From Nitrospinae bacterium CG11_big_fil_rev_8_21_14_0_20_56_8 (GTDB lineage Bacteria > Nitrospinota > Nitrospinia > Nitrospinales > VA-1), in NCBI GenBank assembly GCA_002796165.1, contig PCWF01000005.1, positions 1 through 22,181 on the forward strand: 22,181 bases of DNA. Direction: 5' to 3'. The notes beneath the pieces were generated by a model. It was given only the letters and a program-made list of their open reading frames with translations. It was not told where the DNA came from and did no database searches. Shown here piece after piece: positions 14,181-22,000 of the stretch (positions are counted from its first letter, which is position 1; each line of letters opens with the position of its first letter). A program made the position numbers and the translations under genes.

Positions 14181-15606
14181 ATTCAACCCTCCTATTTTTG
14201 GCGCGGCCTAGCTCCGAGTCGTTAGTTGCGAGAGGGAACGTGTCTGCATAGCCGGTCGCCGTCAATTTTTTTGGATCAATCCCCTTGTCAATAAAATACC
14301 GCAAAACCGCTGTCGCCCGAGCCGCCGAAAGCTCCCAGTTTGTGGGAAACCGTTCCGAGGCGATCGGTTCGTCATCGGTATGCCCCTGAATATGCGTTTT
14401 ATAATTCGGATACTTTTTGACGATACGAATGACTTCGTCAAGAACCGGACGGGCCTCCTTCTGCAAATCCGCCGAACCGGACGGGAAGAGGGAGGCTCCC
14501 GGAACCCGCACGACGATCTTTGCCTCGCTGGTGTCGATGTCCAACTGGGAATCTTCGACCACCTCGTTGATGTCCTCCATAATATCCTTTGACTTCATTC
14601 CTGTCAATTGCTGGATATTTTCTTTAATTTCGGCACTGTCCAAAAGTTCAAGGAGGCCGATACTGGCCCGCTCCTCGCCCAAAATGGCTTCTTTAAACTT
14701 TGCCATGTTGACCGAGGCGATGGAATAATAGAGGATGAAAAAGGTTAAAAGCAGGGTCACCATGTCCGCGTAAGTGACCATCCATCCTTCTGCGCCTTCT
14801 TCGAAAATCTCGCCCACCAACCTGGCTTTTTCCTTTTTTATTTTCTTGAGCCGTTCCCCCCATTCTGCCTCCATCTCCTTGATTTTTTCCAGCAACTGTT
14901 TGTCAAACCGCCGCTTGGTCTCCATCAAGTCCCGTTCCAGCCGGTCCCGGTCCTTGTTCAATTCTTCAAGTTCGGTTTTGAGTTCCTTGATGATCTCCGA
15001 GGGCATTTTTTTGCCCTGCCCTCCGGTCGCATCGAACAGGACCTTTTCGTAGGAATCGATGAGTTCCTGTTTTTCTTTGATCAGCCGTTCGTATTTGTCC
15101 TGGTTTTGCTTGGTGCGTTCCTCCATCTCCTGGACCTTGCGCTTCATTTGCTTGGCCAGGTCCGGCTGTTTTTTGACCCGCTGAATTTCCAGGGTGAGGA
15201 GTTGTTTTTCCTTGGTGAGCTTGTTTTTCTCCTCCGTTTCGGCTTCGATGCGGGTGGAGAGGTCTTCGTTTTTTTTACGGAGTTTGGTGAGGGCCTTGAC
15301 CAGCTTGGGGTCCTTGACGTGGACTTCCTTCTCGACCACGGTGGTGCCGCCGCTGTCGGCCCCCCCGGTTTCCGCGTGACCGATTTCGACCGAGCCCCGG
15401 GCCGAAGGACCCAGGTTTTCCGCGCGCTTGATCTGAAGGTCCTTTTCCACCAACTGGGCCTTCATTTCGGCGATCTTCTGCTTGCTGACCTCAAGGAGAT
15501 GTTGGACTTTCTGTTCCTGTTTGGCCTGGTCCGAGGTGAGCCGGCTCATCTCGCGGGCCTTGGCGCGCAATTGCTCCTTGATCAATTCGATGCTTTCCCT
15601 GGCCAT
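14155..15606 (-). CDS. motB: MotB-type stator protein with long N-terminal coiled coil
   Basis: MotB couples ion flow to torque by anchoring MotA to peptidoglycan. This 483-residue protein is much longer than typical MotB (about 250-310). Residues 1-270 are a highly charged predicted coiled coil (Glu/Lys/Gln/Leu rich), broken near 62-100 (Gly/Ser-rich) and 190-203. The MotB core follows: EGWMVTYADMVTLLLTFFIL, with the ion-binding Asp at 281 and one membrane span (about 283-297). The C-terminal OmpA-like peptidoglycan-binding domain contains HIQGHTDDEPI, NWELSAARATAVLRY and GYADTFPLATN. With the core in place, the 270-residue arm would be cytoplasmic. ATG at 15606; motA is 73 nt upstream, and pilZ overlaps the 3' end. 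The arm might contact a cytoplasmic partner; that is inference. Confidence 0.92.
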   Translation of the reverse strand: MARESIELIKEQLRAKAREMSRLTSDQAKQEQKVQHLLEVSKQKIAEMKAQLVEKDLQIKRAENLGPSARGSVEIGHAETGGADSGGTTVVEKEVHVKDPKLVKALTKLRKKNEDLSTRIEAETEEKNKLTKEKQLLTLEIQRVKKQPDLAKQMKRKVQEMEERTKQNQDKYERLIKEKQELIDSYEKVLFDATGGQGKKMPSEIIKELKTELEELNKDRDRLERDLMETKRRFDKQLLEKIKEMEAEWGERLKKIKKEKARLVGEIFEEGAEGWMVTYADMVTLLLTFFILYYSIASVNMAKFKEAILGEERASIGLLELLDSAEIKENIQQLTGMKSKDIMEDINEVVEDSQLDIDTSEAKIVVRVPGASLFPSGSADLQKEARPVLDEVIRIVKKYPNYKTHIQGHTDDEPIASERFPTNWELSAARATAVLRYFIDKGIDPKKLTATGYADTFPLATNDSELGRAKNRRVEFVLEKEKK

Positions 15607-15679
15607 AGGATGTTCTCAGGGGATGGTTTACGTCGATAGATGGAAAAGGCCCTTCATCAAGCGTCGGGTCCTGGTTCCA

Positions 15680-16453
15680 TCAGCGCTTCATTACTTTTTT
15701 CTGCATGGGTTTCCTCAACTTGGCCGGGATGTAGGAGGAAAGTTTTTCATATACCAGCAGAGGATTGTTATCTGCCAGAATCGAAATCGCCCCTTCAAAT
15801 ATGATTTCCAGGTTGATCACCTCCAGCATCGTTCGTGCCCTCAGTTTCCCGGCTATGGGATTGAAGATCATGGTCGCGAGCAACATTCCGTAAAACGTGG
15901 TCAACAGGGCGACCGCCATGTTGGGGCCGACCGTTTCGGGATTGGACAGTTTGGTCAACATCTGGATCAGACCGATGAGGGTCCCGATCATCCCGAACGC
16001 CGGGGAATAGGTCGCCATTTTCTTGAAAATATCCTGAATGATGAAATGGCGTTGCTTCATCGATTCGATTTCGATGGTCAGGGTATCCCGCATCATGTCT
16101 TCTTTGGATCCGTCGGCGATCAGGTTGCAGGCCTTCCTTAAAAAGTCCTGCTCGATTTCCAGTTTGCTGAGCGCCACGATCCCCTGCCGCCGGCTCAGGG
16201 TACAAAGCTCGACCATGGTGGACACCATGCTGTTGGGGTCTTCCTTTTCTTCCCGGAACACGATGGCCGCCGCTTTCCACGCCGACATCACGTCGTCGAT
16301 CTGGAAAGTGAGCAGGGTGGCCGCAATGGTCCCCCCAAACACGATCATGATACTCGGGACGTTAAAAAAATTCCCCATATCGCCGCCCATGAACATGGCG
16401 GCAAAAATCAGGGCGATACCCGAAATGATTCCAGAAAATGATGCAAAATCCAC
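15680..16453 (-). CDS. motA: MotA/PomA-type stator protein
   Basis: MotA is the inner-membrane ring of the stator surrounding MotB. The 257-residue protein has four membrane spans (about 5-22, 32-50, 150-170, 182-203). A large cytoplasmic loop lies between spans 2 and 3. The conserved SPAFGMIGTLIGLIQML (150-166) and NMAVALLTTFYGMLLATMIFNPIAGKL segments include the prolines needed for torque. Length and layout resemble the PomA (sodium-driven) branch, which is suggestive rather than proof of sodium use. The start codon is GTG at 16453, with a GGAAGG ribosome site rather far upstream. It is the first gene of motA-motB-pilZ, preceded by a 540-nt spacer. Confidence 0.95.
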   Translation of the reverse strand: MDFASFSGIISGIALIFAAMFMGGDMGNFFNVPSIMIVFGGTIAATLLTFQIDDVMSAWKAAAIVFREEKEDPNSMVSTMVELCTLSRRQGIVALSKLEIEQDFLRKACNLIADGSKEDMMRDTLTIEIESMKQRHFIIQDIFKKMATYSPAFGMIGTLIGLIQMLTKLSNPETVGPNMAVALLTTFYGMLLATMIFNPIAGKLRARTMLEVINLEIIFEGAISILADNNPLLVYEKLSSYIPAKLRKPMQKKVMKR

Positions 16454-16994
16454 GGGTCAGGCGTGTCCTTCCTTACTCGTTGATAATATTATCTTAAGGG
16501 AGCCTCCTCCAGGCCATCCGATTTCCTTTTTCCCTGCGCCCGCCGGGTTTCTCCTGCGGGCCAATGGAAACACGGAATGGTCAAAGGCACCTTTCTGTAA
16601 ATGTCGTGGGATAAACCGACTTTAAATTTACCATTTTACCTATATTTCTGCAATGTTTTCCAAGAGTTAGCAAAACCCGATGGAATCCACCCCCACGGGG
16701 ACGGACATTTTTTCCGGCGCAAAACCCCGCAAGAATCATAGATTATAGGTGATTTTAATAACGGAATGAGACTGGGTAATAATTAGTTTAATTTCAAAAA
16801 TTTAGAGATTTTTCGATATTTCGTCTCGGCGGGGATTGTTTTGAATCGGCTGAAATTTCAATGCATTGCGGATGATTTCTTTTCACCGGGCAAAACTTTT
16901 TCCCGGTTTCCCGATAATGGTTTGAATTACTGGAGTTTATTTGTTTTTATATGTTTTGGGGCGAGGGGGTGGGGAGATGGAAGCCCGGAATTTT
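16454..16994. other. 540-nt AT-rich region upstream of motA
   Basis: Lies between the AEC transporter stop and the motA start, both on the minus strand. I find no gene. The part nearest the transporter (16740-16960) is AT-rich, with runs of A and T. It has no recognisable terminator and no sigma-28 or sigma-54 site with correct spacing. It presumably holds the motA promoter and a long leader. Confidence 0.45.
16625..16653 (-). promoter_or_regulatory. Weak candidate motA promoter
   Basis: Minus-strand TTGCAG (16648-16653), 17 nt, TAAATT (16625-16630). The -10 is 4/6 and the -35 is 3/6 of the housekeeping consensus. It would give a leader of about 165 nt. Low confidence. Confidence 0.25.
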
Positions 16995-17876
16995 TCAACC
17001 GAGCCAGAGGAGCATGGCGGGAATGAGCAGGATGGAAAACAGGGTGGATAAAAAAACCGTGGAGGCCACAAGGCTACCGCCTGCATCATATTTTTGCGCC
17101 ACCAGATAGCTGATGACGGCGCTGGGCATGACCGATATGAACAACGCCACTTTCCGGGGGAGCCCCGCAAGGCCAAAGGCCTTGACGCAAAGAAGGGCGA
17201 TGCCCAGGCCACCCAAAAACCGGATGGCGGTGGCCAGCAGGGGCAGTTTCAGCTCGGTCACTTTGACCCAGGACAGTTGCATGCCCAGGGCCAACAGGAC
17301 CACCGGCACCGTGGCTTTTTCCAGGAGGGCCAACGTGTCCATTGCCAGTTGAGGCATGGGGATTTCGTTATACTTGATGAAGAATCCCGCCACCAATACA
17401 TACAGCACCGGTTCTTTGAAGATCTGAGTCGCGGCGTTCTCTGCGGAAACGATCAAAATTCCCACCGTGAAGATTCCCACCAGGCTGGCAAAATAGAACA
17501 TGAGGCTCAGGGACAGGGCGTCGGGGCCATAGGCCGCCAGGAGAATGGGGAAGGGAAGATTCACCGTATTCATAAACATGATGGGAAGAAAAAGTCCGTT
17601 GGATGAAACGGGAAAAAATCGGAACAGGATGAAGCTCAGGAGCCCGTTGCCCAGGATGACGATCCAGGCGGTGAGAAAAATGGAGCTGACCAGCTGGATC
17701 TCGATCTCCATTTTGAGGATGTGGTAAAACGCAAAGGATGGAACCAGGATGATCATGGTCCAATGAACCATCTCCGACGTGTCGGACCGGGTTAATTTCC
17801 CATAGATGAATCCCATGGCGATGATGATGAAGGATGGGGCGACCAGCCCCATGACGCTTTCGAGGTTATGAAGCAT
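16995..17876 (-). CDS. AEC-family (auxin efflux carrier-like) membrane transporter
   Basis: A 293-residue integral inner-membrane protein with about ten hydrophobic spans in two groups of five around a short loop (about 150-180). The pattern MLHNLESVMGLVAPSFIIIAMGFIYGKL, the NLPFPILLAAYG segment and the late VMPSAVISYLVAQKY segment fit the AEC/bile-acid-sodium-symporter superfamily (Mem_trans). Bacterial members carry small organic acids or similar compounds; the substrate here cannot be told. Start ATG is 7 nt after the oppF-like stop with only a distant GGGG, so it is probably coupled. It is the last gene of the parvulin-rhodanese/ABC-ATPase operon. No terminator is visible after it. Confidence 0.85.
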   Translation of the reverse strand: MLHNLESVMGLVAPSFIIIAMGFIYGKLTRSDTSEMVHWTMIILVPSFAFYHILKMEIEIQLVSSIFLTAWIVILGNGLLSFILFRFFPVSSNGLFLPIMFMNTVNLPFPILLAAYGPDALSLSLMFYFASLVGIFTVGILIVSAENAATQIFKEPVLYVLVAGFFIKYNEIPMPQLAMDTLALLEKATVPVVLLALGMQLSWVKVTELKLPLLATAIRFLGGLGIALLCVKAFGLAGLPRKVALFISVMPSAVISYLVAQKYDAGGSLVASTVFLSTLFSILLIPAMLLWLG

Positions 17877-17883
17877 ATAAGGG

Positions 17884-18852
17884 TCAGTCCCCGTAAAGGT
17901 GGCAACTGACGAAGTGCCCCTTCGACAGTTCCACCATGCGCGGCGGCCGGGTCTTGCACTGTTCCATGGCCTCGGGACAGCGGGGATGGAAATGACATCC
18001 GGACGGGGGATTGAGAGGGGAGGGGACGTCTCCTTTCAGCGGAACGTGAACGGTCTTTTTTTTCGGATCCAGTTCGGGTTTTGCCGCCAGCAATGCCCAG
18101 GTGTATGGATGGGCCGCCTCCCGATTGAGCACGGGGGTGGGAGCCATTTCGACGATTTTCCCCAGATACATGACGGCGGTTCGATGCGAGAGATGCCGGA
18201 CGACGTTGAGGTCGTGCGAAATGAAGAGCATGGAGATCCGGGTTTCCTCCTGCAGGGCCTGGAGCAGGTTGATGATCTGGGCCTGGATGGAGACATCCAG
18301 AGCGGAAACGGGCTCGTCGCAGGCAAGATACCTGGGGTCCAGGGCGAGGGCGCGGGCGATCCCGATGCGCTGGCGCTGGCCGCCGGAAAATTCGTGCGGA
18401 TAGCGTTTCATGTACCGGGAGGAGAGCCCCACTTTTTCCAGCACCTCGCCCACTTTTTCTTTGAGGTTCATCCGGTTGGCCCGGTTATGGATGAGCATGG
18501 CTTCCCCGACAATGCGTTCCACGGTGAATCGGGGATTGAGGGAACTGTAAGGGTCCTGGAAAATGATCTGCATGCGCGGGCGAACCGCCGAAAGTTCCTG
18601 TGGCGAAAGTTGGAACAGGTCTTGTCCTTCGAACAGGGCCTGTCCGGAGGTCGCCTCGATCAGACGGATCGTCATGCGTCCCACGGTGGTTTTCCCGCAA
18701 CCCGACTCGCCCACCAGCCCCAGCGTTTCTCCTTCAAAAATGTCGAACGAGACTTCATCGACGGCCCTCACCTGGCCGACCACATGGGACAAAAAGCCCC
18801 CGTACACAGGGAAGAATTTTTTCAACGCCCGGACCTGGAGCACCGGTTTCAT
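17884..18852 (-). CDS. oppF: Peptide/nickel-type ABC transporter ATP-binding protein (F type)
   Basis: A 322-residue cytoplasmic ATPase of the oligopeptide/dipeptide importer group. Walker A is GESGCGKTT (48-56), Q-loop Gln99 (IIFQDPYSSLNP), signature FSGGQ (155-159), Walker B YLACDE (175-180), switch His in FISHDL (about 213). The family-specific C-terminal region, with Cys-containing GCHFHPRC and a late Cys pair region (MEQC, SCHLY), is present. In some dipeptide transporter ATPases such cysteines hold an iron-sulfur cluster. The start ATG at 18852 overlaps the upstream stop (ATGA) and has GGGAG before it; the frame extension to 18888 is discarded. It forms a D/F pair with the next gene. 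No permease or binding protein is in the window. Opp versus Dpp cannot be decided. Confidence 0.92.
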   Translation of the reverse strand: MKPVLQVRALKKFFPVYGGFLSHVVGQVRAVDEVSFDIFEGETLGLVGESGCGKTTVGRMTIRLIEATSGQALFEGQDLFQLSPQELSAVRPRMQIIFQDPYSSLNPRFTVERIVGEAMLIHNRANRMNLKEKVGEVLEKVGLSSRYMKRYPHEFSGGQRQRIGIARALALDPRYLACDEPVSALDVSIQAQIINLLQALQEETRISMLFISHDLNVVRHLSHRTAVMYLGKIVEMAPTPVLNREAAHPYTWALLAAKPELDPKKKTVHVPLKGDVPSPLNPPSGCHFHPRCPEAMEQCKTRPPRMVELSKGHFVSCHLYGD

Positions 18853-19835
18853 GAAGCGGCTCCCGGAGCGGATTCGTAAAGCCAGCAAGCGGTGGTATGC
18901 TCCGGGTTTCCCGATACGTTAAAGGTCGGCGGAATTTTTTCGCGGCAGATGGGCATCACTTCGTTGCAACGCGGGTGAAACGCGCAACCGGCGGGGATAT
19001 ACGCGGGGTGGGGAACGGTGCCGGGAATGGATTCGAGTTTTTTTCTCCCGCCGTCGGGCAGGGAATTCAGCAGGCCCCGGGTGTAGGGATGGGCCGGAGC
19101 GTCGAACAGGGTTTCCACGGGTGCCTCCTCCACCACCTTGCCGGCGTACATGACCGCCACCCGCTGGGCGAACTGGGCGACGATTCCCAGGTTGTGGGTG
19201 ATGAGGAGAATCGCCATCCGGGTTTCCTCTTTGAGCCGGGCCAGCAGATCGAGAATTTGCGCCTGAATGGTGACATCGAGCGCGGTGGTGGGTTCGTCCG
19301 CGATCAGCAGGCCGGGACGGCAGGCGATGGCCATGGCGATCATCACGCGTTGCTTCATTCCACCCGAAAGTTCGTGCGGATATTGGTCGATCCGCTTTTC
19401 CGGAGAGGGAATCGCCACCTGGTGAAGCGCCTCCAGCGTGAGCTCCCGCGCCTCGGGTCGATTTTTACTCCGGTGCAGAAGGATCGCCTCCGAGATCTGG
19501 TCCCCGATGGTGAAGATGGGATTCAGCGAGGTCATCGGTTCCTGGAAGATCATGCTGATGTCGTTGCCCCGGATGTTCCGCATTTGCGCTTCCGGGATCG
19601 CGAGCAGATTTTGTCCGCTGAAGGAGATGGATCCCGATTCGTATCGCCCGGGCGGTGTGGGAATCAACCGCATGGTGCTGAGGGCGGTGACCGATTTTCC
19701 GCAACCGGACTCGCCCACGAGCGCGAGGGTTTCCTCGCGGTCGATATGGAGATCCACGTTGCGCACCGCCTGGACCACCCCTTCATCCGTGTCGAAGCAG
19801 GTACTCAGATTTTCGATTTTCAGCAACGATGCCAT
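18849..19835 (-). CDS. oppD: Peptide/nickel-type ABC transporter ATP-binding protein (D type)
   Basis: A 328-residue cytoplasmic ATPase, partner of the F-type protein downstream. Walker A GESGCGKS (41-48), Q-loop Gln98 (MIFQEPMTSLNP), signature LSGGM (156-160), Walker B LLIADE (176-181), switch His214 (LITHNL). The C-terminal oligopeptide-transporter region contains GCAFHPRC, ICREK and ACWLYE cysteines. Together D and F would energise import of peptides or nickel through two permeases that are not encoded nearby. Start ATG at 19835 has no strong ribosome site. It follows the parvulin-rhodanese gene after 66 nt, on the same strand and with no terminator between, so they are probably co-transcribed. 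Substrate unknown. Confidence 0.92.
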   Translation of the reverse strand: MASLLKIENLSTCFDTDEGVVQAVRNVDLHIDREETLALVGESGCGKSVTALSTMRLIPTPPGRYESGSISFSGQNLLAIPEAQMRNIRGNDISMIFQEPMTSLNPIFTIGDQISEAILLHRSKNRPEARELTLEALHQVAIPSPEKRIDQYPHELSGGMKQRVMIAMAIACRPGLLIADEPTTALDVTIQAQILDLLARLKEETRMAILLITHNLGIVAQFAQRVAVMYAGKVVEEAPVETLFDAPAHPYTRGLLNSLPDGGRKKLESIPGTVPHPAYIPAGCAFHPRCNEVMPICREKIPPTFNVSGNPEHTTACWLYESAPGAAS

Positions 19836-19901
19836 AGGTTCAATGGGCGCGGGGGGGAGGGGATGTGGGCGGCGGCGCGTCGGGCGCCGGGCCGAGGGGA
19901 G

Positions 19902-20786
19902 TCAAGGGTGCCCGTCGGGAGCGTGTCCCTCGATGATATCCTCGTAACGGTAACCGTCGTCTTCGTCGATATCGTACCGGGCCAGTTGAGGTTCGACCTT
20001 GGCCGCCCAATCGTCGATGCCTCCCTCGAGACATTTCACCTGCGTGAACCCGCGTTGAGAGAGCCAGCGGGAAAAATCCGGACCGCGATCCTGTTTCCAG
20101 TCGATCAGTACGATTTCCGCATCCTTCGCCAGGCCCGACAGAAGGGATTCGCAGTTGTCCCGGGTGATGCGTTGTGAATTTGGAATGTACGCGATATCCC
20201 ACTCCCATTGTTCGCGGATATCCAGCAGAACCGGCTTCGGCGGGTTTCTTTCAAGCCGGTCTTTCAATTCCCGGGAGGATATCAGGGCGATCTGGCGTTT
20301 AGCGAACTCGGCATTCAGAAAATTGACCACTTCCCCTTCGGCCTTGGAATGCGATTTGGAGACCGACGCGAGGGTTTCTCCCGCCTTATAGCCCCCGACC
20401 GGCAGGCCAAAGTGAAATTGTTTGAACAGCAGGGAATGCGCGTCGGGAAACATCCGGTTGACATCCTGCATTGAACTGCCGGGGTTGAAGGGGCCTTCCA
20501 CCCGTTCGACTTCAACGTCGGCGACGCGGAGAATATGGTACCCGTAGGGAGAGTGGACGGGTCCGAGAATCTGCCCCTTACTTTCCGGAGCCAGGGTGGC
20601 GCCCAAAAGGGACGAGGCGGCGCCTTCCGGCATCCAGCCCAGGTCGCCCCCGTTGTTTTTCGAAGGACAGGTACTGTACTGTTGCACGACACTCTCAAAA
20701 GGGGTGCCCGCGTCCAGCTCTTTCTTCGCGGCGACGACATCCTCCATCGAATGGGAAAAAATCTGGCTGATACGAACTTTGACCAT
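19902..20786 (-). CDS. Parvulin (PpiC) - rhodanese-like fusion, rhodanese site lacks Cys
   Basis: A 294-residue protein without signal peptide, so cytoplasmic. Residues 2-92 form a parvulin-type peptidyl-prolyl isomerase domain (RISQIFSH, FESVVQQYSTCPSKNNGGDLGW, LGPVHSPYGYHILRV). Residues 93-165 are a linker without known domain. Residues 166-262 are rhodanese-like (VLLDIREQWEWDIAYIPNS, CLEGGIDDWA). At the rhodanese active-site loop (IVLIDWKQDRG, 225-235) the catalytic Cys position is Asp229, while Arg234 remains, so sulfurtransferase activity is unlikely. An acidic tail follows. The same two-domain combination is known in plant chloroplast rhodanese/PpiC protein 12. Start ATG has AGGGAGG 9 nt upstream. 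It is the first gene of the operon from a near-consensus promoter. Substrate proteins are unknown. Confidence 0.85.
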   Translation of the reverse strand: MVKVRISQIFSHSMEDVVAAKKELDAGTPFESVVQQYSTCPSKNNGGDLGWMPEGAASSLLGATLAPESKGQILGPVHSPYGYHILRVADVEVERVEGPFNPGSSMQDVNRMFPDAHSLLFKQFHFGLPVGGYKAGETLASVSKSHSKAEGEVVNFLNAEFAKRQIALISSRELKDRLERNPPKPVLLDIREQWEWDIAYIPNSQRITRDNCESLLSGLAKDAEIVLIDWKQDRGPDFSRWLSQRGFTQVKCLEGGIDDWAAKVEPQLARYDIDEDDGYRYEDIIEGHAPDGHP

Positions 20787-20819
20787 TATGAAAAACCTCC
20801 CTGGATGAGTTTCCTTAAT

Positions 20820-20848
20820 ATCATAATATTGCGTCCGGGCGGTGTCAA
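20820..20848 (-). promoter_or_regulatory. Near-consensus promoter of the parvulin-rhodanese operon
   Basis: On the minus strand TTGACA (20843-20848), exactly 17 nt, then TATGAT (20820-20825). This matches the housekeeping-sigma consensus at 11 of 12 positions. The transcript should start near 20813, about 27 nt before the ATG at 20786. No overlapping operator palindrome is evident. Confidence 0.85.
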
Positions 20849-20998
20849 AGATTGTGTGGCAGGAATATCCGGCGGGTTTTCAGGAAGGAAGTGGGGTACG
20901 GGCGGAGCCCATGTGTCCCCGGATGGATTGAACCGGGTGGCGGGAGTATTCAAATTTTATTTTTGCGTAAAATTCCGGGTTTTCCCGCATCGCGGGCC

Positions 20999-21032
20999 CG
21001 GCAATGAATTTCCTTCCCGGGAGTCATTGCCG
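20999..21032. terminator. Stem-loop after the receiver gene
   Basis: CGGCAATGA (20999-21007) and TCATTGCCG (21024-21032) form a perfect 9-bp stem with a 16-nt loop containing CCCGGG, starting 3 nt after the receiver stop. A second hairpin CCCGC-ATC-GCGGG (20984-20996) is adjacent. Neither is followed by T's on the minus strand, so termination is likely but not classical. Confidence 0.5.
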
Positions 21033-21035
21033 TAT

Positions 21036-21461
21036 TCAGGGTTGATTCCCCCCATCGCGGGTTTTTACTGCCTTTTGATATTCCTCAACGCAGGTTAAAA
21101 CACCTTTTTCAAAACTCTGGATGTTAAAAGGTTTTTTCATAAAGCAACAAAACTCTTCCTTGGCGATCCCTTCCCGGATTATTTCTTCGACGCCTTCGAT
21201 CAAAATATATCGTTCGCTACAGGGGTGTAGGGATTTGAACCAGCTTAAAATGCCGGGGAAATGTAACCGGGTAAGCTCCCAATCGACGATCAAAACGGTG
21301 ATGGAAATCGTTTCCTTAGCAATGCGTTGGATTGCCGATTTGTCGTACGCCACCAATGGGTGGTAACCCATTTCAGAAATAATTTCCATTAACAGGTCCG
21401 CCATACCCTTGTTGGGAATGGCGATCAGAATACAGATTTCCTCGTCGTCAAATGATCCCAT
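21036..21461 (-). CDS. Divergent response-regulator receiver protein
   Basis: A 141-residue stand-alone protein with the receiver alpha/beta pattern. The phosphoacceptor is probably Asp60 (VLIVDWE) and the conserved Lys is in FMKKPF (Lys110-Pro111). The usual acidic pair after strand 1 is missing (ILIAIPNKG instead of a VDD-type motif). The switch Thr/Ser is replaced (YILIEG). Magnesium-dependent phosphorylation is therefore doubtful, and it may act as a pseudo-receiver. The sequence has several Cys (10, 81, 105-106, 124). The ATG has GGAGA 6 nt upstream. It stands alone, about 250 nt before the next operon on the same strand, with stem-loops at its end. No convincing promoter was found. Output and partner are unknown. 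Confidence 0.75.
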   Translation of the reverse strand: MGSFDDEEICILIAIPNKGMADLLMEIISEMGYHPLVAYDKSAIQRIAKETISITVLIVDWELTRLHFPGILSWFKSLHPCSERYILIEGVEEIIREGIAKEEFCCFMKKPFNIQSFEKGVLTCVEEYQKAVKTRDGGNQP

Positions 21462-21544
21462 TTGGATTCTCCAAAAACGAGACGCCGCGACAGGTTCTGT
21501 ATATTAAGGAGAGCTATGCATAAGTCGGAGAAAGGCGCCGAAAG

Positions 21545-21605
21545 TGTCGTGCTGAGCCTGTCGAAGCACAACCGGAGATCGCCCTTCGACAAGCTCAGGG
21601 CGACA
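21545..21605. repeat. REP-like imperfect palindrome
   Basis: The left half (TGTCGTGCTGAGCCTGTCG...) and the right half (...CGACAAGCTCAGGGCGACA) are reverse complements with few mismatches around a central ACCGGAGATC. The core CTGAGC-TGTCGAAG is typical of REP-type intergenic elements. It shares the GAGC/CGAAG theme with the 3.5-kb repeats but is a different family. Confidence 0.8.
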
Positions 21606-21899
21606 TATTTGAGTTACGCAAAGCCCTATATATAAGAGGTCCGGGGCGGGGTAAAAATTCCAAATTTCCTTTCAGGTTTTATCGGATGCGGTCAAGTCCT
21701 ATTTCGACGGAATGGGTTCCGACATGACGGGAGGGCATATCGTACCGGACCGGAACGCCTTTGGGCTCCCATGAAGGAGATTGAAGACCGGCTGATTTTT
21801 TTGACCGGGTTGAAGGGGAAGGGGCGGTTTTTTTTTGCCCCGAATCCGAGGATTCTGGTATCCTTGGCGCACGTTTGCCTAATTCTCACAAAACCCTGT

Positions 21900-21958
21900 C
21901 CGTGTAAGCAGATTTTGGAAATTCCTTGATCTCTCGTGCTTACATCGTGCTTGCACGG
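21900..21958. repeat. Competing inverted repeats
   Basis: CCGTGTAAGCA (21900-21910) can pair with TGCTTGCACGG (21948-21958, one mismatch), while TGTAAGCA (21903-21910) pairs perfectly with TGCTTACA (21937-21944). The two right arms are an approximate direct repeat (CGTGCTT). This could be a switchable RNA structure or the end of a decayed mobile element. Confidence 0.5.
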
Positions 21959-22000
21959 AAATTCAGGACCCTTTTCATAATCTACAAGTTAATAAATGAC

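Noticed and set aside
16660..16680. Sigma-54-like site (TTGG...TTGCA) upstream of motA
   Set aside because: GG and GC are 10 nt apart rather than the required 12, and the TGGCAC half is poor.
18897..20177. 426-codon plus-strand frame antisense to the oppD-like and parvulin-rhodanese genes
   Set aside because: It spans two well-supported genes and the gap between them, as expected of a chance shadow.
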